The notes under the pieces were generated by a model. The model saw only the letters and a list, made by a program, of their open reading frames with translations, did not search any database and had not been told where the DNA came from. DNA of 64,000 nucleotides from Ovis canadensis (taxonomy: Eukaryota; Chordata; Mammalia; Artiodactyla; Bovidae), in contig NC_091247.1 of NCBI RefSeq assembly GCF_042477335.2, positions 228,370,001-228,434,000 on the forward strand, written 5' to 3'. Shown here in pieces: positions 12,901 to 24,900 of the stretch. Every line of letters starts with the position of its first letter. The first letter of the stretch is position 1. The translations under genes were made by a program, and so were the position numbers.

Positions 12901-15900
12901 CCCCTACCGTCAGCAGGGTGGCCCTCGTGGTGGCCGAGTCGTCGGCGTACGGCTTCTTCCCGGCGAGCACGCCCCTCAGGTGTTTCCGGACCTCCCTGTT
13001 GAACACGCAGTGCAGCAGCAGCACGGCCAGGCCCTGAGGGGCGGGGCAGGGTCAGCGCAGCTCGGCCTCAGGGGAGACGCCAGGGCCTGGCTGCGGCCAC
13101 CCCCCACGTGCCTGCCTGCCCAGAGACCGCGGAGCCCAGCAGGGCCCACACCTGGCCTCCCTGCCCTGGGCGCTTCCTATTTCTCCAGGAGGGGCCTGGT
13201 AAGGGCGGACAGCTTGCCACCCGGTGCCTGGAGGATCACCCCCTCCTGGGCCCCAGCCCTCGGGGCATCTGGGCCCCCAGTGTCGAATCATCAGTCAGGG
13301 TCTGGGGAAGTCCTCGATGTGGGCTGTAAACTCTCAGGACACAGCGGGGTCTGCACCGGGATGGGACAGCGTGAGGCCCATTCCAGCTGAGCAGACCACT
13401 GCGTCCTGACAGACACAGGGGGCCGTGGAGCGGGGTCCCTGGGCGGGGGGTGCTGCGGGCAGAGCTGCGTTTGCAGCAGCAGGCTCGTCTTTGGCGGCAG
13501 GGCCACGAGGCGTTGCCATAGCCCCGCACACACCGTGGTGACACCGGCCAGACAGCCACGGCGTGGTCCTGTGTGTCCGGAGAGCCAGGACGCAGCCTGG
13601 ATGGCATGTCAAGGGTCTCCGGGGGGGCAGGAAGCAGCACGGGTGAGCTCTGACCGCCCCTGGGCCAGCCCCGCCGGGTCACTCCCCGGCCGCCCACCTG
13701 TAAGCAGCTGAAGACGGCGAAGAGGTAGTGGAAGGCGAGCGCGTCTCCGTTCACAGCCAGCAGCCCCAGCAGCCAGGTGGCGCTGACGAGCAGCAGCAGC
13801 AGAAAGGCGGTCCTCAGGAGGGCGCTGGGGGCGGGGCAACGGCTGAGTGTCGGGCAGGCCCCGCCCCTCCGCCATCACCCGCCCGGTTCCTTCCCACCCG
13901 GTCTCCAAGCATCTACCACGAGCTTCACACGGGAAAAGGCAGGTGGAGCTTAGCGGGCAGGTGAAACGCAGGCGAGGACTTAACCAGCAAAGAGGAAGGT
14001 CTTTTCATTGGAAAAGGCCCTGATGCTGGGGAAGACTGAAGGCGGGAGAAGAGGACGACAGAGGATGAGATGGCTGGATGGCATCACCGACTCGGTGCAC
14101 GAGTCTGGGTAAACTCCCGGAGTTGGTGATGGACAGGGAGGCCTGGAATGCTGTGGTCCATGGGGTTGCAAAGAATCAGACATGACTGAGCAACTGAACT
14201 GAACTGAGGTAAACAAGCTGCGGGCCAAGACGGGGGACGGGCCGTGTCCACAGCGACGTGGGGAGCCTGGTGCACGGCCTGGGAGTTTCCGTGGACCCGG
14301 CGGAGGTGAGGGGCAAGAAAAGGGGTGTCAGGCCCCCCGTGCAGGCTACTCGCTAGGGCTTCCCGCTCCCTGCCTCTGTCTCCCCAGCTGTCAGGGGGCT
14401 GGCGAGGTTCACCCCTAGTGGGGTCGTGGGGGTGGCGGGACCATGTGCGTTAGGGTGAGTTAAGTGCTCGGAAAGGTGCGTGGGCGTGGTGGAGGAGGTG
14501 GAGCGCGGTGGGGCCGACGCCCAGGCTGCCCTGCATCCCCTGCCCGGGGTCTCCGCCCCTCTACAGCCGGTTCAGACTTGCTCCTCCGGGGGTGCATGGA
14601 CAGGAGCCTCCTGTTGCCTCGAAGCCCCTCCTCGCACACTCTCCCGTTCCTGGCCCCCAGCTTGGGTCGCCCGGCCCAGTGGTCACCCCTGCTCTGACCA
14701 CTTCGTGGCTTCTGGGCCCCACGCTGCACACTCAGCTGCTGCCCTGCCTCCCTAAGGCTGTTCTGTGGGTCCCCCGCCCTGGTCCAGCCCCCAAACACTG
14801 GAGGCGGCCTCTCTGCGGGGTCCCCACTCTAGCTGTGCTGCGCGTCCTCTCGCTGGGCGAGCGCCTCCCCTCCTGAGGCACCAACATCACCATCACCATC
14901 ACCATCATCACCACCACCTGGAACGTTCCGCCCCACCCCCCCACCCCAGGCACCTCCGCCATCTGCTGTCTCTGTCCCCCCACCCCCACCCCAGCCAGTC
15001 CCAGGTGAGCACACCAGGCGTCACTGCTCATCCGTCTCCCCTCGGGGACTCTGCCACAAGTCCCGGGTGTCCTGCACCCCGAAAACCTCTGGGGTCCAGC
15101 GCGCCCCCTCCCTGGTCCAGGCTGCCATCCTGGCCCTCTGCCCCAGGCCCCGCTGGGCTCAGCCCAGACACGGTCAGGCGCAGCCGCCCGCTCCCCACTG
15201 TGGCCGCCAAGCCCCACTGCTTAACCCCCTGACCTGGCCCGGGAAAGCCAGCAGCTGACCCGCTGGGTGATGGGCACGTTCACAGGCTCTGCCCAGCAGG
15301 AGTCTCAGAAGGGGCTGGCTCCAGTCCCGCCCACCACCCGGGTTTAGCACCAACTTACACGACCCGTTTTCTTTCATAATAATGGCGCTTCCTCTGGCAG
15401 GAAACCTTTGCAGACAGGACAAAAATGACTGTGTTGACCTGAGAAAAAAACAAACAGAAAATCCCAAAGTCAGGTGGCAGCCTCACGGTACCGTCACAGC
15501 ACACCTTCACAACCCAAAGGCTTCTGAGGGTCTTCAGCCCTCATCTCGGGGGTGGGGGTGCGGTGTGCCCCTGAGATGAGCCCTCAGGGCCCAGGAGCCT
15601 GCAGGGGGCGGACGCTGAATGGTCTGGGTGAACGTGGACGTGGACCAAAGCCTGGAGCCCACGGGTCTGAGGACACAGCTGCATCACCAGGAGGTCAGCC
15701 CCTCCAGTCCCATCCAGATAGCCAGTGGAGCCAGTAACCCGTGGGCTCTCAACACTACTCAACTCAGGCGAGGGGCACCCGGCCTCCCACGCCCCTGAGA
15801 ATCCGGGCTTCTGAGCACTCACGACTATCACGGTCCCAATGGGCCCCGCGAAGCTCCAGATCAGCGTGTCTCGGAGGGACAGCCAGCAGAAGTCCGGGTT

Positions 15901-18900
15901 TCCGTAGCCCTGCGGGTCCAGGCCCACCGCGAGTCCTGGACAACAGGCAGGGGACGAGTGAGGGCCGGCCCGACGGGGGGTGGCCACAACTGGGGTGTCC
16001 CCAGCCCCCCAGGCAGGACCCTCTGCCCTGGAAGCCTCAGAGGAACCAGGCTGCGGGGCTGGGGGCGTGTGTCCCCAGGGCCCAGCACGTGGGAGACCTG
16101 ATGGGGGCAGAGCTGGCCGGGGACTGACCCGAGGCTGGGCCGGGCTGGAGTGGGGTCCACGTGGGCCGGAACCACGCCTCGTTCCAGCCGAGGTCCCAGG
16201 AACCGCCTTAAGTTCTTTTGCAAGAGGCTTAGGTGGTAAAAAAAAAAAAAAGGAAAGCACCCGAAACTGTTCTTAAAGCGAGTTAGAAGCGTGAACGATC
16301 TGAACTGAGACCGCAGAGCCGCCTTAGAGGAGTGGCATTTCTGCACTGGCGGTGCCCCTGCCCGGATCGGGGTCGACCAGGAGAGGGTGTGAGGTGAAAG
16401 GGCACTGAGAGCGGCCTCTCTCCCCGTGGGCAGTCCTCGTCCTTGGAGGGACAGGCCGCCTACACGGGGTGGCCTCCTGCTGGCCCCCTCATGGCGTGCC
16501 TCGGGCCAGCCTGGGGCCAACAGCGCCCGTGATGTGAGCCAGGGCTCAGCGCCTCCGGCTCGCAGGTGAGGACGGCCCCACTTGGAGCGACCACGTGGAC
16601 CCAGCTCGAGTCCACCGGCGCAGGAGCCCTTCGTGGGGGCTCGAGTTTCTTCTATGAAGGTCCCGAGTGTCCCAGTAGGGGCTCGGTGTGGCCTCGGCTC
16701 CGTGACCTCCCATGTGGCTGCCTCGGAGCAGCCTGCATGGTGTACCCTGAACCTCTGAATGTGGCCTTTTGTGGAAATATGGTCTTGGCAGATGGAAGTG
16801 TGCTGAGGATCTAACATGAGGCCATCCTGGATTTAGGGTGGGCCCTCGGAGAAGGCAGGGTGCCCCACTCCAGTGCTCTTGCCCAGAAAACCCCATGGAC
16901 AGAGGAGCCTCGTGGGCTGCAGTCCATGATGGGGTCGAGAAGAGTTGGACACGACTGAGCGACTTCACTTTTACTTTTCACTTTCATGCATTGGAGAAGG
17001 AAATGGCAACCCACTTCAGTGTTCTTGCCTGGAGAATCCCAGGGACGGGGGAGCCTGGTGGGCTGCCGTCTATGGGGTCGCACAGAATCGGACTCAACTG
17101 AAGCGACTTAGCAGCAGCAGCAGCTCCATCCAAAGAAGTAGGAGATGGAGGTCTAGACACAGACATGGGGGAGGAGAGACGGGAGGGACGCAGCCACAAG
17201 GCCAGGCTGCCGGCAGCCAGGGGACCAGAGGGGGCAGACTACCCCTGGGGCCTCCGGAAGAGAGCATCCTGCCCACACCTTGATTCTGCACTCTGGCCTC
17301 CAGGCCTGCGAGAGAAGCAGCTTCTGTTTGTCTTTTAAGCCCCCAAGTGTGTGGTACTTTGTCTCGGAAGCCCTGAAGTGAGAACACCCGTGCTTAAACC
17401 TCAGCCCACGCCGGCCAGGACAAAGGCTCCCTGAGCGTGGCCCTGGGGCTGCCCATCAGGGACTGGGGCTCGTCTACAGGTGGCACGTCACCCGTGCGTG
17501 CAGCGAACTCCTTTCCCACCATACCTACTACTACGGCCCCAGGCCATGGATAACCGGCCATGGGTTACATTACAGACCGGAAGCCACACTCTAAGTTTAC
17601 TGGGGGCAAAGAAAAGTGTTAGTCACTCGGTCGTGTCTGACTCTTTGCGACCCCATGGACTGTAGCCCGCCAGGCTCCTCTGTCCATGGGATTCTCCAGG
17701 CAAGCGTACTGCAGTGGGGTGCCATGCCCTCCTCCAGGGGATCTTCCTGACCCAGAGATCGAACCTGGTCTTCTGCATTGCAGGCAGTTTCTTTACTGTC
17801 TGAGCCACCTGGGAAGCCCCGAAAACCAGATGGCAAACTTTTAACTCTTTGCTTTGTAAAATAAGCAAATTGGCAAATAATTCCGACCTGACTTCTTCAC
17901 TCCTCTTCATAGAATTTAATGTAAATAAAATCTGACACTCTGGTCTCTGAGGTTAATTTGCTAATTAAAAAAAAAAAAAACAATAATTGAGGCTCTGGGC
18001 AGATTGAAGGTGAAATTCAAGATGAGGTGAGTGTCCTGAGTGTCCAAGCAGGACCAGTCTTGGCTTCAGGGGCTCAGTAGATGGGCAGTGGGGGGCCCTT
18101 GAAACCAGCTGCTCTGAGCCCTTGTTCTTCCCAGGCTTTGAGGCTCAGAGACCACCGGACTCAGCACCTTTCTCCCGAGCTGGCCAGAGACATGCGGCGT
18201 GGTGTCTGCCAGGGTCACTCTCTGGGTCGAGAGGGGTGGCTGCCGGCATGGGAGGCCCCACTGCCCCCTGGCAGCCCTGGACAGAGGTGACAGTGGCCAC
18301 TCGGGGTCCCTGGGGGCCCAGGGAGAGGGCTCACAACAGGAGACCACATTGCCCAGACTGTCCGGGCGGGAGCAGGGCAGGGGAGAGCAGAGCAGAGCAG
18401 TCGGAGATGCTGCCGTGGAAACCAGGAGGCACGGTGATCGGCCCTGGCTCTGACCACAGCGTGGCTGCTGGACCGAGGCTTGGGGCACCAACTGCCCCTT
18501 CTCCCACTGCCCCAGCCTCAGACTCCATGTCTGGTGGGGCTGCGAGGAGAGCGGGTGCCCCTCACCCGCTGTGATACCAGTGGGGATCGCTCCCCACAGG
18601 AAGCAAGCTTTGACTTTCTCATGTTTAGAGAAGTGTGCTGAGGAAGTGCCGCTGTCTGCTCATTCATTAACTCCTTCCAGCCACCCGCCCACTGATCCAA
18701 CCACTCATCCATCCATCCACCCATCTCTCCATCCACCCACTGATCCAACCACTCATCCACCCATCCACCCATCCACCCATCCACCCTACTCATCCATCCA
18801 TCCACCCATCTCTCCATCCACCCACTGATCCAACCACCCATCCATCCATCCATCCATCCTAACCACTCATCCATCCATCCTACCCACCCATCCATCCATC

Positions 18901-21900
18901 CACACACTCACCAACCTGTCCACCCACCCATCTGTCCGTCATTCACCATCCATCCACTCACCCATCTGTCCACAAAGCCGGCAGACATGGGTGTTTTTGT
19001 CTGTTCGGTGCCAGAAAGAACCCTGATGGCCTGAGCCCAGCCCTCAATGCGCTCACACCTGACAGGAGACACTGAGTGATCACACTCCTGTCAGCAGAGG
19101 TGGGTGCTGGGTGCCCAGGAGGAGGCCAGAGAGCTCCCCCGCCAGCACCTGGGGGCGCTGAGTGGGTTCCTGCGATGTCCCGCGGGTCCCCGGCCGGGCG
19201 TGGCCGCTCTGCGCATGCTCACCTGTGACGATGGCCGGGATGCCCCAGCCCACCACGTAGTAGAAGCGCATGGGCCCCGCGTCGATGTTGCGCACCTCGG
19301 TCAGCATGCGGTAGACGTGCAGGCTTTCCACGAAGGTCCAGGCGAAGGTGCTCATGTAGACGTAGTGCAGGAGGATGGCGATCACCGTGCACAGGAACTG
19401 CGGGAGAGGCGGCGGCTGAGTGCGGCCCGAGACCCGGTGGGCTGCTGGCCAGCGGCTCGGGACAGGGCTGGCGGCGCCTGGGGGCGGGGCTGGAGGGCGT
19501 GGGGGCGGGGTGAGGACCAGACGGGAGGGGCTGGGGGGCTGGAGGGCTGGGGGGGCTGGGGGTGGGGCCCTGGGGAGGGATCGAATCCAGGACTCTGCAA
19601 ACAAGAGGGCACGCAGGTCTGAGAAAGGAAGGGAGCTCAGTCGTTTTCCCTGACTGACCCAGGTGCAGCTGAGCGCCAACAGTGCCAGCGCCTCAGGCTC
19701 CCCACGCGGAACAGAGCGCAGGGCGCAGGGTGCCTGGGGGCCCTAGGACACCTGCCCCCCAACCCAGAGCCACAGGTGAGCCTAACCCGGGGTGATGGGT
19801 GCACACAGCCTCGAGAGTTTTTATCAGAAAATTTGTATTTTCACCTCGTGGCTCCAAATTTTTTTACGTTGACATTTCATTTAACACTAAAAAATACGTG
19901 TCATGGAGACAGCTCAGGCTGTGGCCCCGCTGCTGAGTGTGGCCTTCATCCACCACTTGGACTCCCCTGCAGGTCTCTGCAGTCCAGGTGCGGCCGGTGA
20001 GGAGTCTCAGGCCTGTGACCTCGCCTTCAAATAAGAAAGAAGTCACCGTGCCTGTGCTGATTTGTCGGGGCCTCTGCCTCCCAGGGAAGAAATCGGGGTG
20101 GGCAGCGTTTGTTATGTTTCTGTCCCGGGCTGGTGGGGCCAAGTGTCGGGAAGAGAAAGTCAACCTCCACAGTCGAGGCTCAGCTTCCCGGCCTCTGGGG
20201 GCCTTGGCGACCAGCCCTGAGTCCCTGGACACCGAAGGTGGGGCGAGAACAGGAGGAAGGTAGTGGTGGGGGGGCGGGGCTGGGGGCACTGTGGGATCGG
20301 GGCATCCAGCCTGAGGCCTTCGGTGCACATCCAGTCCCAGGTGCCCAGGGACGGAACCTCAAGGCCTCTGCCTTGGCCCAGAGCAGCCTCACCCGTCCTG
20401 CTGGGAGGGGGCTGGCTGCCCGGTCTGGGAACCCAAGGCCCAGCAGCTGGGCAGGCCTCCCTCAAGGTCCCAGGAGGCTGGACTGGCAGGAGAGCAGAGG
20501 AAGGACAGATCGAGGGAGAAAGGAGAAAGTCCCTGGCCACCCCTGTGGGGTCCCACCGACCCCTGCGAAGCCACGCCCTCTGTAGAGCCACGCCCCCTGA
20601 GGGGTACCACACCCCACCGCGGAGCCACGCCCCTGTAGAGCTACACCCTGCTGAGCCACGCCCCCTGAGACATCCTGTCCAATCCTCACTGCTGTCTGGC
20701 CAGCCCGATGGGTCTCAGCGTCTGTGCCAAGGAGACACTTCCGTCCTAACGGACACCGAGTTGGAGACCGAGGGCCGCCACCTGATGCACGCCGAGGCCT
20801 CTCTGCTCAGTCCCGGGCAGTCTCCCCGTGAGGGGTCCCCAGGGCCCAGGCTTGCTGGAAGCACCAGTGCCACCTGCCATTGAGTCCACCCGGTGTTCTC
20901 TCCAGCAACAGAAGCCCGGAGATGTGGGAGGGACCCTTTTTAGGATTCAGTTCAGTTCAGTTCAGTCGCTCAGTCGTGTCCGACTCCTTGCAACTCCATG
21001 AATAGCAGCACGCCAGGCCTCCCTGTCCATCACCAACTCCGGGACATCACTCAGACTCAACGTCCATCGAGTCCATGATGCCATCCAGCCATCTCATCCT
21101 TGGTCGTCCCCTTCTCCTCCTGCCCCCAATCCCTCCCAGCATCAGAGTCTTTTCCAGTGAGTCAACTCTTCGCATGAGGTGGCCAAAGTACTGGAGCTTC
21201 AGCTTTAGCATCAGTCCTTCCAAAGAACACCCAGGGCTGATCTCCTTCAGAATGGACTGGTTGGATCTCCTTGCAGTCCAAGGGACTCTCAAGAGCCTTC
21301 TCCAACACCACAGTTCAAAAGCATCAATTCTTCAGTGCTCAGCCTTCTTCACAGTCCAACTCTCACATCCATACATGACTACTGGAAAAACCATAGCCTT
21401 GACTAGACAGACCTTAGTCGGCAAAGTAATGTCTCTGCTTTTGAATATGCTATCTAGGTTGATCATAGCTTTCCTTCCAAGGAGTAAGCGTCTCAAATGC
21501 AGCACAAAGCGGGAACCCAAGCAGAAGCAAAGATAGAATCTTAGGTCATGGCTGGAGACATACCCTCTGCCTCTGATGCTGCACAGGAAATGGGGGAGTC
21601 CACCCTTAGGGATGGGCAGAGCCGTCAGCCTGGCTGAAAAGGGTGAGCCTAAGGCTGGGTCCGCCCCATACCAACCCCCAGCCCCGCTGTGCAAAGCTCG
21701 TGTGTGTGTGCTCAGCTGTGTCTGACTCTTTGCGACCCTGTGGACTGTAGCCCACCAGGCTCCTCTGTCCACGGGATTCTCCAGGCAAGAATACTGGAGT
21801 GGGTTGCCATTTCCTTCTCCAGGGGATCTTCTTGACCCGGGGATTGAACCTTGCGTCTCCAGGAGAATGCTGGCAGGAGAATTCTTTACCACTGAGCCAC

Positions 21901-24900
21901 CTTTGACCCATGGTTGGCTCAGCAGAATGAAGAAGAGGGAAGAGGCTGGTGTGCTGCCTTATATAACATGAAAAGTAAACCCACAAAACCACCGTTGGGG
22001 GGAGAAAAGTCCCCATGTGTCAGAAGCCAATGTTTTAAAATGTAATGGGACCATACATGCGGGGGTTCTGCACCAAAGGTACTACCTTTTCCAGAAACAG
22101 AACAAAGGCAAACTCTGCTGCACAATAAATCATTTCCACCTGCCGGTAATCTGGGAGATGAAAACCTCGCCTGGAGAGGGGACTTCAGTTTACAGAAAGC
22201 CCATCAAAACCAGGCGCGGCGCCAAGCCCCAGAATTGTGTGCACGGCATTCCTCTTATTCGTGCTCACCAGCGCGTGGAGGCCGTTCAGCTCTCCTTCCA
22301 GGGGCTGGTGAGTCAGAGCTTGAAGCCAGCAACAGCCCCTGAGCGTTTCTCACACCGGGTTTGGTTGCCAGGAGTGGCCCATCCCCAGCTCTCCGTCCCT
22401 CTGTTCAGACCACTCAAAGACACCCTTGAGGTGTTTTGCCCTGAGTCACGCAGCCCCCCTCCCCCCGCCCCCGCTGATGCAGGGATGGGGACACGCGGGC
22501 AGGGGGAGGTGTGCTGAGCCCGGTGGGTACAGAGGGGCAGCCCAGCGCCCCGCCTGCCCTGGGAGCCTGGCAGATACGGGCCCATCCTCTGTGCCAGGCC
22601 TGGCGAGCCGCCAGAGTCATCATGGAGCCCTCTCAAGGTCGTCTGCTTGGACACCCTGCCTCTCTCCCGAACATCCTCCTCCGGAGGGTCAGAGAAGGGA
22701 GAGCTCTAACCTGCAAGGGCCCCTGGGCCAGCGAGCCAGTAGTGGTGCGCCTTTTTCCTAACACTGCATGCTCCCCGGGCCGTCCATGCTCACAGACACG
22801 CTTCCTCCTGCAGTGAGGGCTGGCCCCCCACGCCCAGCTCTGCACTTTCCTCAGCCCCTAAGGACCGGAGTGTCCAGGCTCACCCAGACCCGCCGCTGTT
22901 TCCAGCTCACCTGGTGGCGCCCCCTTCTGGACCCTCGAGGCATCGTGCCCCCCGCCCCCTCCCTGCATGTCCGCATGGTCCAGACACCTGAGCCTCTCCT
23001 CCTGCCCCCGTCCTGGCCGCGGCTCCACCCCCGACCCCAGGAAGATGCTGTCCTGATGCCCCTCTGACCTCCAGGCTCAGCCCTACCCACCCTCTTCCCT
23101 ATCACCACCGTCCGTTTACCAAAACGTAGACCTGCCCAAGGCTGTCCATGGCACAGGGCCGCCTGCCAAGAGAGATGACCAGAGGCCCCTCCCACCAGAC
23201 AGCGACCGGACCACCCTGCTCAGCTGTCCTCTGGGCTGGCGCAGCGCTCCCGTCAGCCCCCACGGTGCCACGCTGGCACCCGACACTCCTGACCCCCGAC
23301 CCATGTCTGCGTCCGAGACAGCGGATGGAGACTGCAGCGCTCCCAGGGTCTGGGTCTTGGGTAGATTTAACACAGTGACAACCACGAGTCCTCACTGCAT
23401 CAGGGACGGAGGAATGACACCTATGTCAGCAGCGGGTGGCCGCTGGAATGGCCCACTGAGAGGCTAAGGGCCCACTGCTCACTGCGGGAGAGATCCGAGT
23501 TAGGTGAGTAAACTCTGGACTTCCTGCGGTCACTACGTGTGCACATGTGATGGTCAGTTGGCCTCATGTCGTCCCAGGGCCATCGGGGTCACCATTTAAT
23601 GATGGCCCCATGAACTCAGACACGACGAACTGTCGGCCCTGGGCCGGTTACCCAACCTGGCCGGCCCCAGGGCTCCCCACCTGTGAGCAGGAATGCTGCC
23701 ACCCCCCAGGGCCCCAGGGAGGTTGCCAAGAGCCAGAGCACGTAGGCAAAGCCTTGGGCACAGAGCCCGTGCCGCCTCCTTCATCCCCATCAAGGGGCTG
23801 TGACCCCTGGTCTCTGAAAACCTCTTTGGGAAAAAGGAAAAGCCACTAGCAGCCAGCCGGGAACCAAGCCACATGCCTCCCTCCTCCTTTTTGCCTTTCT
23901 CTCCCGTCCAGGGCAGGTCCCTACCCCACGCACCTCGACCCAGCCCCACCAGCCATTCCTCTGGGACTCAGATCCCTCACATCCTACAGAAGTGCCTGCG
24001 CCCTGGCCCTGCTCTTGCTGCAGCCAGCATCTTTTACCCTCTCCTCCCTGAAGCCAAACTACTTCAGTCTCGACCAGGCCCTCCAAGTGCTGTCGTTTCC
24101 ACCCCCTCCTTTGTACGTTACCTTTTAAATACACTGTGGCTGGTGGGCAAGAATGCAACTGATTATATACATCTAGCCCCATAATAGGCAGCTACCTTGC
24201 TAAACTCTTTAATTATTTCTTACAACGTGTCTGTAGGTTGGTCTGGATTTTTCTGTGAGGTCCATCATATCAGATGTATAATCACCTAACGATAACTTCC
24301 AGGAGCCTAGGTAACACCCCATGAACCCATGTGATGCCCCAGGAGCCCACGTGACCTGGGGTGGCTTGAGCGAGACACCCCATATTTAACTTGATCACAC
24401 TGATGTTCACCCTCTCTCCTCTCCCCCACGATTCTCTCTCTCTGCAAGCTCCCTTCTCTCGTCACCCTGCCGACCCAGGACCACCGCATCGCCGAGTTCT
24501 GGCCTGTCCTGAATACCAGTGCTTTCACGGAAAGTGTGGCCGCAACTCCCCAGAAAATGCAGGGCTGGGAGACACGGCCCAGCAGGGATGGCTTCAGGCT
24601 CAAGTGACACCTCACAGGACTCTGGGGTCTCACGGGTGTACTCTCTGATGTAATCACAATCGTCCGGATCACGAAAGTGAGAGCTGATGTGCACAGAGCC
24701 CCTGGCTCCCAAGGTGACCTTGCAGGAAGATTCCTGCTGAGGGCAAAGCAACTCGCCCACGTGCTAAGCCTGGGTCCCCAGCTTCCCGCCAGACTCCCAG
24801 CCTCACCCATCCCTGGAAACAGCCGCAGACACGCCACCTGGCCCCAAGAATGGGTGGGAGGACCCCTCCTTCTCCAGCCCTGGAGAAAGGTTGATCCACA

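Larger units (their letters stand above)
13825..15358. other. CELSR1: CELSR1 intron with BovB tail and CAT/CAC run
   Basis: Contains a BovB 3' end (14005-14208) and a short (CATCAC)n-type run at 14879-14918. The rest is unique GC-rich sequence without recognised content. Confidence 0.7.

Noticed and set aside
12056..13024. 322-codon minus-strand frame in the CELSR1 tail region
   Set aside because: It joins the true exon at 12908-13033 to intron sequence; homology and splice sites show separate exons.
18518..18907. Trp/Met/Gly repeat frame on the minus strand
   Set aside because: Translation of the (TGGA)n tetranucleotide repeat.
20570..20670. Recurring gagccacgcccc blocks resembling clustered GC-box sites
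   Set aside because: A few short degenerate copies inside an intron, with no start site or CpG-island context visible; most likely a small local duplication.
21332..21892. 186-codon minus-strand frame
   Set aside because: A fusion of reverse Bov-tA and BovB tail sequence, not a gene.
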